From: Flavobacterium sp.
Lineage (GTDB): Bacteria; Bacteroidota; Bacteroidia; Flavobacteriales; Flavobacteriaceae
DNA length: 34,971 bases
NCBI GenBank assembly: GCA_030145825.1
Contig: JAIXHM010000008.1
Location: forward strand, 1-34,971
Direction of reading: 5' to 3'
The position numbers and the translations under genes were made by a program. Shown here in pieces: positions 16,577 through 24,982 of the stretch (the first letter of the stretch is position 1; every line of letters begins with the position of its first letter). Under the pieces are notes generated by a model. The model did no database searches and was not told the DNA's origin. It saw only the letters and a program-made list of their open reading frames with translations.

Positions 16577-18562
16577 ATGAAATTCCAAGTAGTCTCTGAA
16601 TACAATCCTACAGGTGACCAACCTCAAGCCATAAAAAAACTTTCTGAAGGAATTTTGAATGAGGAAAAGTACCAAACTCTATTGGGAGTAACTGGTTCTG
16701 GAAAGACTTTTACAGTTGCTAATGTTATTCAAGAAGTACAGCGACCAACTTTAGTTTTGGCGCACAATAAAACATTGGCTGCCCAATTGTATTCGGAATT
16801 TAAGCAGTTTTTCCCCAATAATGCCGTGGAATATTTCGTTTCTTATTACGACTATTACCAACCCGAAGCTTATATTCCAGTTACTGGAACTTATATTGAA
16901 AAGGATTTGTCGATTAATGAAGAACTAGAAAAAATGCGTCTGAGTACTACTTCTGCCCTACTTTCGGGTCGAAGAGATGTTTTGGTTGTAGCTTCTGTTT
17001 CGTGTTTGTATGGTATTGGAAATCCTGTGGAGTTTCAAAAAAATGTCATTTCCATAGAAAACGGTCAAGAAATTTCGCGAACTAAATTATTACATCGCTT
17101 AGTTCAAAGTTTGTATGCCCGAACGGAAGCTGAATTCACTCCCGGTACTTTTAGAATTAAAGGTGATACAGTAGAAATTTTTCCAAGTTATGCTGATGAG
17201 CCTTTTCGAATTCACTTTTTTGGTGATGAAATTGAAGAAATTGAAGCATTTGATGCTAAAACTTCTCAAGTAATTGAACGCTACGAAAAACTAAATATTT
17301 ATCCGGCTAACATGTTCGTAACTTCTCCCGATGTTTTGCAAAATGCCATTTGGGAAATCCAACAAGACATGGTTAAACAAGTCGATTATTTTAAAGAAAT
17401 AGGAAAACATTTAGAAGCCAAACGGTTAGAAGAACGTACCAATTTTGATTTGGAAATGATTCGCGAATTGGGATATTGCTCAGGAATTGAAAATTATTCT
17501 CGTTATTTGGACGGAAGAGCTCCAGGAACACGACCATTCTGCTTATTAGATTATTTTCCTGATGATTATTTGATGGTTATCGATGAAAGTCACGTTACTA
17601 TATCTCAGGTTCATGCCATGTATGGTGGCGATAGAAGTCGAAAAGAAAACTTAGTGGAATATGGTTTCCGTTTGCCTGCTGCTATGGATAACCGTCCGTT
17701 GAAATTTGAAGAATTTGAAAGCTTACAAAATCAGGTTGTTTATGTTTCGGCAACTCCAGCTGATTACGAATTAAAAAAATCGGAAGGAATTTATGTAGAA
17801 CAAGTCATTCGTCCTACAGGATTATTGGATCCAATAATTGAAGTGCGTCCGAGTGCCAATCAAATTGATGATTTAATTGAAGAAATTCAATTGCGTTGTG
17901 AAGCTGACGAACGCGTTTTGGTGACCACTTTAACCAAACGTATGGCGGAAGAATTAGCGAAATATTTAACCAAAGTTGCTATTCGTTGTCGCTATGTTCA
18001 TAGTGATATTGACACTTTGGAACGCGTTGAAATTATGCAAGATTTACGCAAAGGTTTATTTGATGTTTTAATTGGCGTTAACTTATTGCGTGAAGGTTTA
18101 GATTTACCCGAAGTTTCTTTGGTAGCCATTTTAGATGCTGATAAAGAAGGTTTCCTTCGCAGTCATCGTTCGTTAACACAAACTGTTGGTCGTGCGGCTC
18201 GTAACGTAAACGGAAAAGCCATCATGTATGCAGATAAAATTACCGATTCGATGCAACGAACTATTGATGAAACCAATTATCGCAGAGAAAAGCAAATGAA
18301 TTATAACAAGGAACATAATTTGGTTCCTAAAGCATTGAATAAATCCATTGAAAATGCGTTGACCAAAAATCAAGTTTCTAATTATGGATACGATGCTCCA
18401 AAAATAGCAGCCGAACCAGAAAACGAATATTTATCGAAAACTGAAATTGAAAAACGTATACGTGAGAAACGTAAGGCAATGGAAAAAGCGGCAAAAGATT
18501 TAGACTTTATGCAAGCCGCAAAATTGCGTGACGAGATTAAAGCCTTACAAGAAAAAATGTAG
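16577..18562 (+). CDS. uvrB: Excinuclease ABC subunit UvrB
   Basis: UvrB is the damage-verifying helicase-like subunit of nucleotide excision repair, handed DNA by UvrA and working with UvrC. The 661-residue length is normal. Visible are the Walker A GVTGSGKT (about residues 39-46), the beta-hairpin region YYDYYQPEAYIP with its tyrosines, DEFA-type box as VIDESHVT, the YVSATPADYE motif, helicase motifs V and VI (VGVNLLREGLDLPEVSLV as IGVNLLREGLDLPE, QTVGRAARN), and a C-terminal UVR domain (KAAKDLDFMQAAKLRDEI). No truncation or missing motif is seen. It appears to be transcribed with or just after thiN. Confidence 0.98.
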   Translation: MKFQVVSEYNPTGDQPQAIKKLSEGILNEEKYQTLLGVTGSGKTFTVANVIQEVQRPTLVLAHNKTLAAQLYSEFKQFFPNNAVEYFVSYYDYYQPEAYIPVTGTYIEKDLSINEELEKMRLSTTSALLSGRRDVLVVASVSCLYGIGNPVEFQKNVISIENGQEISRTKLLHRLVQSLYARTEAEFTPGTFRIKGDTVEIFPSYADEPFRIHFFGDEIEEIEAFDAKTSQVIERYEKLNIYPANMFVTSPDVLQNAIWEIQQDMVKQVDYFKEIGKHLEAKRLEERTNFDLEMIRELGYCSGIENYSRYLDGRAPGTRPFCLLDYFPDDYLMVIDESHVTISQVHAMYGGDRSRKENLVEYGFRLPAAMDNRPLKFEEFESLQNQVVYVSATPADYELKKSEGIYVEQVIRPTGLLDPIIEVRPSANQIDDLIEEIQLRCEADERVLVTTLTKRMAEELAKYLTKVAIRCRYVHSDIDTLERVEIMQDLRKGLFDVLIGVNLLREGLDLPEVSLVAILDADKEGFLRSHRSLTQTVGRAARNVNGKAIMYADKITDSMQRTIDETNYRREKQMNYNKEHNLVPKALNKSIENALTKNQVSNYGYDAPKIAAEPENEYLSKTEIEKRIREKRKAMEKAAKDLDFMQAAKLRDEIKALQEKM

Positions 18563-18653
18563 TCCATTTTTAACAATACTTTGTATCATTTATTACATTA
18601 AATTGAAAGAAATTTCGTAACTTTAAGTATTATTAATTTAAACCAATAAAGTT

Positions 18654-18968
18654 ATGTTAGTTCAAATCAATACCGATAAGAATATAGAAGGTCACAAAAG
18701 AATGAATGATTTTTTTGAGGAAGAAATTAGAAAAGATTTAGCTCGTTTCGATGAATTAGTAACACGAATTGAAGTTCATTTAGAAGATGAAAATGGAGAT
18801 AAAGGAGGAAAAAATGATAAAAAATGTGTTATTGAAGTTCGAATTGAGAAAAAAAATCCAATAGCAGTTACATCAAATGGCGACACTCCTGAAAAAGCTT
18901 TTTATGACGCTTTACACAAAATGAAACGTTTATTAAGCAACGAAAAGGAAAAAATTAAAGCACATTAA
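18654..18968 (+). CDS. HPF/RaiA-family ribosome-associated protein (short form)
   Basis: This 104-residue protein matches the short HPF/YfiA (sigma-54 modulation) family, which binds the decoding centre of the 30S subunit and stabilises idle ribosomes. It shows the start VQINTDKNIEGHKRMNDFF, the strand IEVHLEDENGDKGGKNDKKC, then VIEVRIEKKNPIAVTSNG and the basic helix AFYDALHKMKRLLSNEKEK. It lacks the long C-terminal dimerisation domain. The acidic/glycine-lysine loop (DENGDKGGKNDKK) between strands is longer than in E. coli proteins. A strong terminator follows. Confidence 0.82.
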   Translation: MLVQINTDKNIEGHKRMNDFFEEEIRKDLARFDELVTRIEVHLEDENGDKGGKNDKKCVIEVRIEKKNPIAVTSNGDTPEKAFYDALHKMKRLLSNEKEKIKAH

Positions 18969-18975
18969 TACTTCT

Positions 18976-19005
18976 AAATCCCGAGTTTATCTCGGGATTT
19001 TTTTT
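18976..19005 (+). terminator. Rho-independent terminator after the HPF-like gene
   Basis: Arms AAATCCCGAG and CTCGGGATTT flank the loop TTTAT, followed by further T residues. Confidence 0.92.
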
Positions 19006-19085
19006 GACTATTGTAACCACAAAATGTTACAATGTTATGTTATATTCTAAAAGAATAATTGTAGTATTGTTATAAATTTAATTTT

Positions 19086-21851
19086 ATGAGATTAGCAGTC
19101 TTTTTAATTTTCTGTATCAGTACATTTTCAATTGCTCAAATCCAAAATGATTCAATTGATGTTTATAGCCAAAATTTTGAATCTTCATTTAATGAAATGA
19201 AATATGATTTAGCACTTACTTCTGCAGAAAAACTCTACACATTTGCCAAACAGAAAAATGAATCTTCTGCTCAAGATAAAGCTAAAATTTACAAAGCCAA
19301 AGTTTACTACAAACTAAAAATGTTTGATCAATCAGTCACTATGGTTGATGAAATAGTAAAGAAGAATTATACAACAAAAGAAGAAATTACAAACTTTCTT
19401 GAAGCCAATAATATTCTAGCAAATATTCATTATTCAAAGTATGAAGACGATAAAGCCATTGCAAAATACTTTTATATAGACTCTATAAGCGAGGCAAATA
19501 ATTTTGTAAATGATGTACAATTAAGAGCACTGCAAAACATAGGCTTAATGATGTTAAGAGGTTATAATCCTTCTAACAGTAAAAAATATGGAAAAGCTAA
19601 AGACTATTTTAAAAAATCATACGAACTAGCCAAATCATCTAACTCGTTAACTGAAATGCATGTGTCTGGACTTTATTATGGTTCTACCTTTGTTGAAAGC
19701 GAAGACCCTGATATAGCAACCGCTTTACAATTTTATGACGATGCTAATAAATATTTCTTTGAAAATATGATGATAAGAGAATTTAGCGATACTTATTGGG
19801 CTTATGCTTCTTTATATCGAAAAATAAATCGAAATGATTTAGCTATCAAATATTACAAAGAGTTCATTGAAAAAAGTAAAACATTTAATGATAACAATGC
19901 TTTAATAAGAGCTTATTGGGCCTACGCAAGTTTTTTATATGAAATTAAAAACTATGAAGAAGCAATCGAAAATTATAATGCTGTTATTGAAATTTTAAAG
20001 AAAGAAAAAAATGCAGATTATAGTATTATTTCAAATTCATATTACTATCTCTCTACTATTTACAAGTCTAGAAATGAAAATAATTTAGCGTTTGAAGCTT
20101 TAGAAAATTACGTAACCTACCGAGATAGTTTAGAACAAAAAACGAACAAACAGCTTTTTAGCGATTTAGAAATCAAATACCAAACCGAAAAAAAAGAACA
20201 AGAAATTGAACTTTTAAAAGCTAAAAATGAACTTTCTGAAAAACAAAAATACATTTACATTGCAATTGCAGGCTTATTATTAGTTAGCGGATTATTCTTG
20301 TTTTTAGGTTATCGAAATAAGATTAAAACAGCTCAAAAACTAAACGAATTAAACGAACTTAAATCGCGCTTTTTTGCTAATATTTCTCACGAATTTAGAA
20401 CACCACTAACGTTAATTAAAAGTCCAGTTCAACAATTACAAAGCAATATTTCAAACGATGAGCAAAACAAACAACTACAATTAATTGACAACAATGCCAA
20501 TCGAATGTTGGAACTAGTAGATCAACTTTTAGAATTGTCCAAAATTGATAGTGGTAATCTTCAAATTATTTTGAAAAAAGGGAATCTTCAACATTTCTTT
20601 CAGTCTATAGTTGAACCTTTTTCTTTCAAAGCAAAAGATGAAAACCAAGAATTTACTTCTACAGTTGAAAATTTAGATTTCGAAACACATTTCGATAAAG
20701 ATATCATCACAAAAATTACAACCAATCTTCTAGATAATGCTTTTAAATACAACGAACAAGGGAAACCAATTGACTTTGTTGCCAAAAAAGAAAATGAAAA
20801 CTTAATTATTCAAGTACGAAATTATAATAACCAATTAAAAGAAGCTGATTACAAAAAACTATTTGAACGTTTTTACCAAAAAGACAATGCAATCTCTGGT
20901 TTTGGAATTGGTTTAGCTTTAGTAAAAGACTTAGTCGAAATGTATGAAGGAACGATTAAAACCGATTTTAGCAACCAACAAATTCATTTTACGGTTGAAC
21001 TACCTTTGAAAAAAGACCTCACAAATGCTGTTGTAATTAATGAAAATAATGAAGTTACTTCTGAAACTTCTACTCCAATTGAAATTACTTCTAATGCTGA
21101 ATTACCAATTTTACTTGTTGTAGACGATAATGCTTCAATTCGAGAAGTAATAAAGGATATTTTTGCTACTAATTATCAAATTTTAGAAGCAGCTAACGGA
21201 AAAGAAGCGCTAAAACTCGCACAAAAAGAAATTCCGGATTGTATTATTTCAGATGTTATGATGCCTGAAATGGATGGATTTGAATTTACCAACCAAATTA
21301 AGTCTAACGAATTAACGTCGTTTATTCCGGTTATTTTAGTAACCGCTAAGACTTCAGAAGAGGCGCATCTAAAAGCCTTACAAAATACGGCGGATGCCTT
21401 TTTAACCAAACCATTTAATCATGAGGTTTTAAAAGCAACGGTTTCTCAACAAATTCAAGAACGTAAAAAACTACAAGAACGCTATAGTCAGGAATTAATT
21501 TTAAAACCAACAGAAGTTATCATTAATTCTGTTGATGAAAAATTCATTGCCAAATTAGAATCTGTTTTAGAAAAGGCAATTCCAAATTCAGAATTTAATG
21601 CGGAAACTTTTGCTGAAGAAATGCATATAAGTCGTATGCAATTGCATCGTAAATTAAAATCATTATTTGGTGTTTCTGCAACAGAATTTATTCGAAATGA
21701 ACGTTTAAAATTAGCAGCTGATTTACTGAAAAATGAAAAACTCAGTGTTTCTGAAATTGCGTATAATGTTGGGTTCAATGATGTGGGATATTTCTCTAAA
21801 TGTTTTAAAGAAATGTATCATGTATCGCCTTCCGATTATCAAAAAAAGTAA
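19086..21851 (+). CDS. TPR hybrid histidine kinase / response regulator / AraC regulator
   Basis: This 921-residue protein places a whole signalling pathway in one chain. In order it has a signal peptide (1-18), periplasmic TPR-like helices (about 25-370), one membrane helix (about 391-412, YIAIAGLLLVSGLFLFLGY), HisKA with His435 in FFANISHEFRTPLTL, an ATPase domain with N box TNLLDNAFKYN and G2 box GFGIGLALVKDL, a receiver with VVDDN and phospho-acceptor Asp723 (IISDVMMPEMDG), and a C-terminal AraC helix-turn-helix (815-921). The ATPase G1 box normally reading DxGxG is replaced by RNYNNQL, so adenine binding may differ. Unlike polysaccharide HTCS proteins there is no beta-propeller sensor. 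It probably controls the envelope operon starting at 21994. Confidence 0.92.
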   Translation: MRLAVFLIFCISTFSIAQIQNDSIDVYSQNFESSFNEMKYDLALTSAEKLYTFAKQKNESSAQDKAKIYKAKVYYKLKMFDQSVTMVDEIVKKNYTTKEEITNFLEANNILANIHYSKYEDDKAIAKYFYIDSISEANNFVNDVQLRALQNIGLMMLRGYNPSNSKKYGKAKDYFKKSYELAKSSNSLTEMHVSGLYYGSTFVESEDPDIATALQFYDDANKYFFENMMIREFSDTYWAYASLYRKINRNDLAIKYYKEFIEKSKTFNDNNALIRAYWAYASFLYEIKNYEEAIENYNAVIEILKKEKNADYSIISNSYYYLSTIYKSRNENNLAFEALENYVTYRDSLEQKTNKQLFSDLEIKYQTEKKEQEIELLKAKNELSEKQKYIYIAIAGLLLVSGLFLFLGYRNKIKTAQKLNELNELKSRFFANISHEFRTPLTLIKSPVQQLQSNISNDEQNKQLQLIDNNANRMLELVDQLLELSKIDSGNLQIILKKGNLQHFFQSIVEPFSFKAKDENQEFTSTVENLDFETHFDKDIITKITTNLLDNAFKYNEQGKPIDFVAKKENENLIIQVRNYNNQLKEADYKKLFERFYQKDNAISGFGIGLALVKDLVEMYEGTIKTDFSNQQIHFTVELPLKKDLTNAVVINENNEVTSETSTPIEITSNAELPILLVVDDNASIREVIKDIFATNYQILEAANGKEALKLAQKEIPDCIISDVMMPEMDGFEFTNQIKSNELTSFIPVILVTAKTSEEAHLKALQNTADAFLTKPFNHEVLKATVSQQIQERKKLQERYSQELILKPTEVIINSVDEKFIAKLESVLEKAIPNSEFNAETFAEEMHISRMQLHRKLKSLFGVSATEFIRNERLKLAADLLKNEKLSVSEIAYNVGFNDVGYFSKCFKEMYHVSPSDYQKK

Positions 21852-21875
21852 CATTTTATATTTTAAAAACCTTCT

Positions 21876-21902
21876 CAAAGCCTCTATTTTAGAGGCTTTT
21901 TT
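21876..21902 (+). terminator. Terminator after the hybrid sensor gene
   Basis: Arms AAAGCCTCTA and TAGAGGCTTT enclose a TTT loop, followed by a T run. Confidence 0.88.
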
Positions 21903-21944
21903 ATTGATGTTACATATTTCCATGTAATGGTTACATCTCTCCTA

Positions 21945-21973
21945 TTGCTTTTTTGTGTTCGCGAATAACTTTG
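21945..21973 (+). promoter_or_regulatory. Promoter of the five-gene envelope operon
   Basis: TTG (21945-21947), an 18-base spacer and TAACTTTG (21966-21973) fit the Bacteroidota promoter consensus on both elements and spacing. Transcription would start near 21980, about 14 bases before the 51-codon ORF. Confidence 0.7.
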
Positions 21974-21993
21974 TCTCAACAAAATGAAATAAA

Positions 21994-22149
21994 ATGCCTG
22001 CGAAAAAGAAATTTAATTATGAGACACATTTGGAGCAACCTCCTTCGCAAAAAATTTTACTCAATATCAATCACCTTGAAAAAGGCGATTATGAACTAAA
22101 CATTATTCACAAAAACAAAATCATTAAAAAAACAAAATTTAAAAAATGA
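21994..22149 (+). CDS. 51-residue protein at the head of the operon
   Basis: This ORF is below the ORF-track cut-off. It encodes MPAKKKFNYETHLEQPPSQK followed by a lysine-rich end (HKNKIIKKTKFKK), with no signal peptide or membrane segment. Support for it being real: a consensus promoter ends 20 bases upstream, the reading frame is compact, and its stop overlaps an ATG of the next gene as ATGA (22146-22149), the arrangement of translational coupling. The second half (ILLNINHLEKGDYELNIIHK) has the alternating pattern of a beta hairpin and loosely recalls type IX sorting tails (LxKGxYxLxI), but without an upstream cargo. The function is unknown. Confidence 0.6.
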   Translation: MPAKKKFNYETHLEQPPSQKILLNINHLEKGDYELNIIHKNKIIKKTKFKK

Positions 22150-22154
22150 CAATT

Positions 22155-22901
22155 ATGAAAACAATCAAATCTCTTCTTACATTGTGTATTCTTACATTAC
22201 TTTTTTCGTGTAGCAATGATGATAATAAAAAAGGTAATTTTCCAACAAACATTGAGTTTACAGATTACACCAATAGTGTAAATGATAAAACTGTTACTAT
22301 TAGTTACAACAATGACAATACCATTTCTCAAATAGTTTTAATTGATAATAACGGAACTAAAACGAAACAATATACTTATACAAATGGTAGAATAACAAGT
22401 GTAAGTAATTCAGGTTTTCTTAGTGGTCCAGATGTTCGAACATTCGTTTATAATTCAAACGGTAATTTATCGTCAATTGTTGATGATACAAGCGGAACAA
22501 TTGAAACTTACCCTATCAATTATAATGCGACTACAAATACGTATAGCCTTGTAGATGGTGGCGACTCTAGTTCGGTGCAATTAGATAACTCGAATAACCC
22601 AATTGTTTATGGAAGTACATTTTTTACTTCTGATTTAGAAATCACTTTAGATGCAACACAAAAAGGAGTTTTTGAGCATGTTACACCTCAAATTGCACTT
22701 CAATTTGATTTAGCTCTATTTAACAATGGCCATATTTTCTATTTCTTCAACCAAAAACAAATTAATCATTTCCAATTTGGAGTTCAAGATATTGACATTG
22801 TAAATAATAGAGATGCCAACGGAAATATTTCTTCAGTTGTTTACAATTTTACAGGTGGTGGAAGCCAAATAGACATAACATATCAAAATAGAAATCTTTA
22901 A
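22155..22901 (+). CDS. Lipoprotein of unknown function (first of a related pair)
   Basis: With ATG 22155 this is a 248-residue lipoprotein precursor whose signal ends LLFS-Cys19. The ORF track starts three codons earlier at ATG 22146, which overlaps the stop of the 51-residue ORF. The mature part has repeated strand-turn units such as QIVLIDNNGTKTKQYTYTNG and RTFVYNSNGNLSSIVDD that look like RHS/YD-type beta hairpins. Its first residues after Cys (SNDDNKK) come close to the Bacteroidota surface-export signal. The next gene encodes a protein of the same architecture, and the two look like diverged duplicates. Confidence 0.75.
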   Translation: MKTIKSLLTLCILTLLFSCSNDDNKKGNFPTNIEFTDYTNSVNDKTVTISYNNDNTISQIVLIDNNGTKTKQYTYTNGRITSVSNSGFLSGPDVRTFVYNSNGNLSSIVDDTSGTIETYPINYNATTNTYSLVDGGDSSSVQLDNSNNPIVYGSTFFTSDLEITLDATQKGVFEHVTPQIALQFDLALFNNGHIFYFFNQKQINHFQFGVQDIDIVNNRDANGNISSVVYNFTGGGSQIDITYQNRNL

Positions 22902-22905
22902 AATC

Positions 22906-23682
22906 ATGAAAAATTATATTCTAAAATCTACTCTTTTATTCGTTAGTATTTTGATTATCAGTTGTAGTAAAGATGACAACAAAAAAACGAGACTACTACC
23001 AACACAAGTTGAAATTGAATTTCCAACAGCAACTGCATCTTATCAAACATTAGATATTACGTATAACAATCAGCTTTTGATTGAAACTGTCACAAGAACA
23101 TTTTCAAATAATTCGCAAATTATTTACACATGTAGTTATAATTCACAAAACCAACTTGCAAATCTAAGAATTGAAGAACCATCTACGGGTGATGATCGTA
23201 ATTATCAAGCAGAATACACCAACGGATTTTTATCAAAAATAATAGCCGTTTCAACAAGTGGAAATACCGAGTATAGCATCGATTATAATAGTGTTACCAA
23301 TACTTATAAGTACAATTTCCCTTACACTTGGAAATTTGATTCTGGTAATGATTTAGAATATTATTATTTTTCTAGTACTACTGCTTTTAACATAACTTAC
23401 GAAAGTGGTAATGCATTCAATTACTTTATGAATTCACAACCTGTTTTAGCGATTATGGATTCTTATTTTGCAGAAAACTTCTATCAAGATTTATTTTTTC
23501 TGAGTCAAAAACCAATTACCATGACGCGTTATGAAGATCTAATTTCATCTGATATAATTGAACATCATTATAACAACATCTACGATACAAATAATAATTT
23601 AATCACTACTGAAATACGCTATAATTCAGACGTAAATCCGTCTATGATTAAAAATGTAACCTATCAAGAAATTTCATATTAA
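22906..23682 (+). CDS. Lipoprotein of unknown function (second of a related pair)
   Basis: This is a 258-residue lipoprotein with signal ending LIIS-Cys20. The following SKDDNKK fits the Lys-Asp-Asp type of lipoprotein export signal described for Flavobacteriia, so surface exposure is likely. Like its upstream neighbour it has YD-like turns (CSYNSQNQLANLRIEE, AEYTNGFLSKIIAVS, IDYNSVTNTYKYN) at matching positions (compare INYNATTNTYSL in the neighbour), which indicates descent from a tandem duplication. It starts four bases after the upstream stop. The family is unrecognised; I make no functional claim beyond envelope location. Confidence 0.75.
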   Translation: MKNYILKSTLLFVSILIISCSKDDNKKTRLLPTQVEIEFPTATASYQTLDITYNNQLLIETVTRTFSNNSQIIYTCSYNSQNQLANLRIEEPSTGDDRNYQAEYTNGFLSKIIAVSTSGNTEYSIDYNSVTNTYKYNFPYTWKFDSGNDLEYYYFSSTTAFNITYESGNAFNYFMNSQPVLAIMDSYFAENFYQDLFFLSQKPITMTRYEDLISSDIIEHHYNNIYDTNNNLITTEIRYNSDVNPSMIKNVTYQEISY

Positions 23683-23723
23683 GAAATTAACTTCAAACTA
23701 ATTCATAATTAAAATTTGAAAAC

Positions 23724-24977
23724 ATGAAAACAAAATATCTATTTACCATCATCGCATTATTAAGCATAAGCTTTTCACAAGCGCAATTGTTGGATAAGTT
23801 AAAAAAGAAAGCTGAAAAAGTTGCTGAACGCACCGTTGAAAAACGTGTAGAAAAAGAAACCGAAAAGAAAACCGATGAAGCTTTAGACGAAGTTTTTGAA
23901 GAAAAATCAAGTAAAAAAAATAAAAAATCATCTAAAAAATCGAATGACGAATCTACTTCTAATAGTTCGAATAATGAAATTGTAACAGGAAGCAGTTTTT
24001 TCCCAAATGGACAAGTGCTGTTTTCAGATAATTTCAAACAAGATTCTTATGGCGATTTTCCCGTGAATTGGAATACAAATTCGGGTGGAGAAATTATCAA
24101 AGTAAATGGCGAAAAAGCTTTTAAGTTGAATCCAAGTGGAACTTACACAGCCAAAACTTCTAAATTACCAGAAAATTACGCTTTAGAATTTGATTTAGTA
24201 ACCGAAAACTTAGACTACAAAGGACTTTCAGGTTCTAATTTCGGATTAGTATTTTCTAACGAATCTACACTAAGCAAACCTAAAAGTGGCGGTAAATTCG
24301 GATTTTCATTGTGGAAAGGTTCTAACATTTGCAACCAAATAAATGTTCAAAATTGGGGCAAAACTAACGGGAAAATCGACAACAATATTCCGTTTAAAAT
24401 GCAAGAAAAATTAAATGCAATTACCCATTTTACAGTTGTGGTCAACAAAACAAGATTACGCGTTTATATTGATGGCGAAAAAGCAATCGATTTACCGTCA
24501 TTTTTAAGCAATAACTTTGGTAATTACATCCAATTCTATTTAAAAGGAACCGATCCAAAAGAAAAACACATTGTGGCTATTTCAAACGTAAAAATTACGG
24601 AAGAAGGCGAAGATATTCGTTCGATGTTATTAAAAGGTGGATTTTCAACAACTAAAATTCTATTCGATTCAGGTTCAGATAAGTTGAAAAAAGAATCGTA
24701 CGAGTTTTTAGATAAAATGGCTAAAGTTTTACAAGATGATAGTTCTATCCGATTAAACATTATTGGCCATACCGATAGCGATGGCGATGAAGTTAAAAAC
24801 ATGACGCTTTCAAAATCGAGAGCAGCAGCAGTAATGAATTATTTTATTGATAATAAAGGCTTAAACAAATCGCGTTTTATGTATCAAGGAAGAGGTGAAA
24901 ACGAACCCGTTGCCGATAATACTTCTGCTGAAGGTAAAGCACAAAATAGACGCGTAGAATTTCAAACTTTAAAATAA
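23724..24977 (+). CDS. OmpA-family protein with coiled coil and central beta domain
   Basis: This 417-residue exported protein has a signal peptide (1-21, ending FSQAQ). A highly charged coiled coil (about 24-75, LLDKLKKKAEKVAERTVEKR onward) and a Ser/Asn/Lys-rich linker follow. A central region (about 100-295) reads like a concanavalin/LamG-type sandwich (YALEFDLVTENLDYKG, FTVVVNKTRLRVYIDGEKAI). The C-terminal OmpA domain (about 308-417) has ILFDSGSDKLKKES, NIIGHTDSDGD and the NRRVEFQTLK end with the Arg that contacts peptidoglycan. It probably links the cell wall to an outer layer component. It lies 41 bases after the lipoprotein pair and six before the next gene. Confidence 0.85.
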   Translation: MKTKYLFTIIALLSISFSQAQLLDKLKKKAEKVAERTVEKRVEKETEKKTDEALDEVFEEKSSKKNKKSSKKSNDESTSNSSNNEIVTGSSFFPNGQVLFSDNFKQDSYGDFPVNWNTNSGGEIIKVNGEKAFKLNPSGTYTAKTSKLPENYALEFDLVTENLDYKGLSGSNFGLVFSNESTLSKPKSGGKFGFSLWKGSNICNQINVQNWGKTNGKIDNNIPFKMQEKLNAITHFTVVVNKTRLRVYIDGEKAIDLPSFLSNNFGNYIQFYLKGTDPKEKHIVAISNVKITEEGEDIRSMLLKGGFSTTKILFDSGSDKLKKESYEFLDKMAKVLQDDSSIRLNIIGHTDSDGDEVKNMTLSKSRAAAVMNYFIDNKGLNKSRFMYQGRGENEPVADNTSAEGKAQNRRVEFQTLK

Positions 24978-24982
24978 TTCTT

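Noticed and set aside
21733-21927. Plus-strand 64-residue ORF at the end of the hybrid kinase
   Set aside because: It overlaps the AraC domain in another frame and reads through the terminator, so it is not a gene.
23749-24037. Minus-strand Phe/Ser-rich ORFs in the OmpA-family gene
   Set aside because: They are antisense of the Lys/Glu-rich coiled coil, which always yields Phe/Leu/Ser-rich frames.
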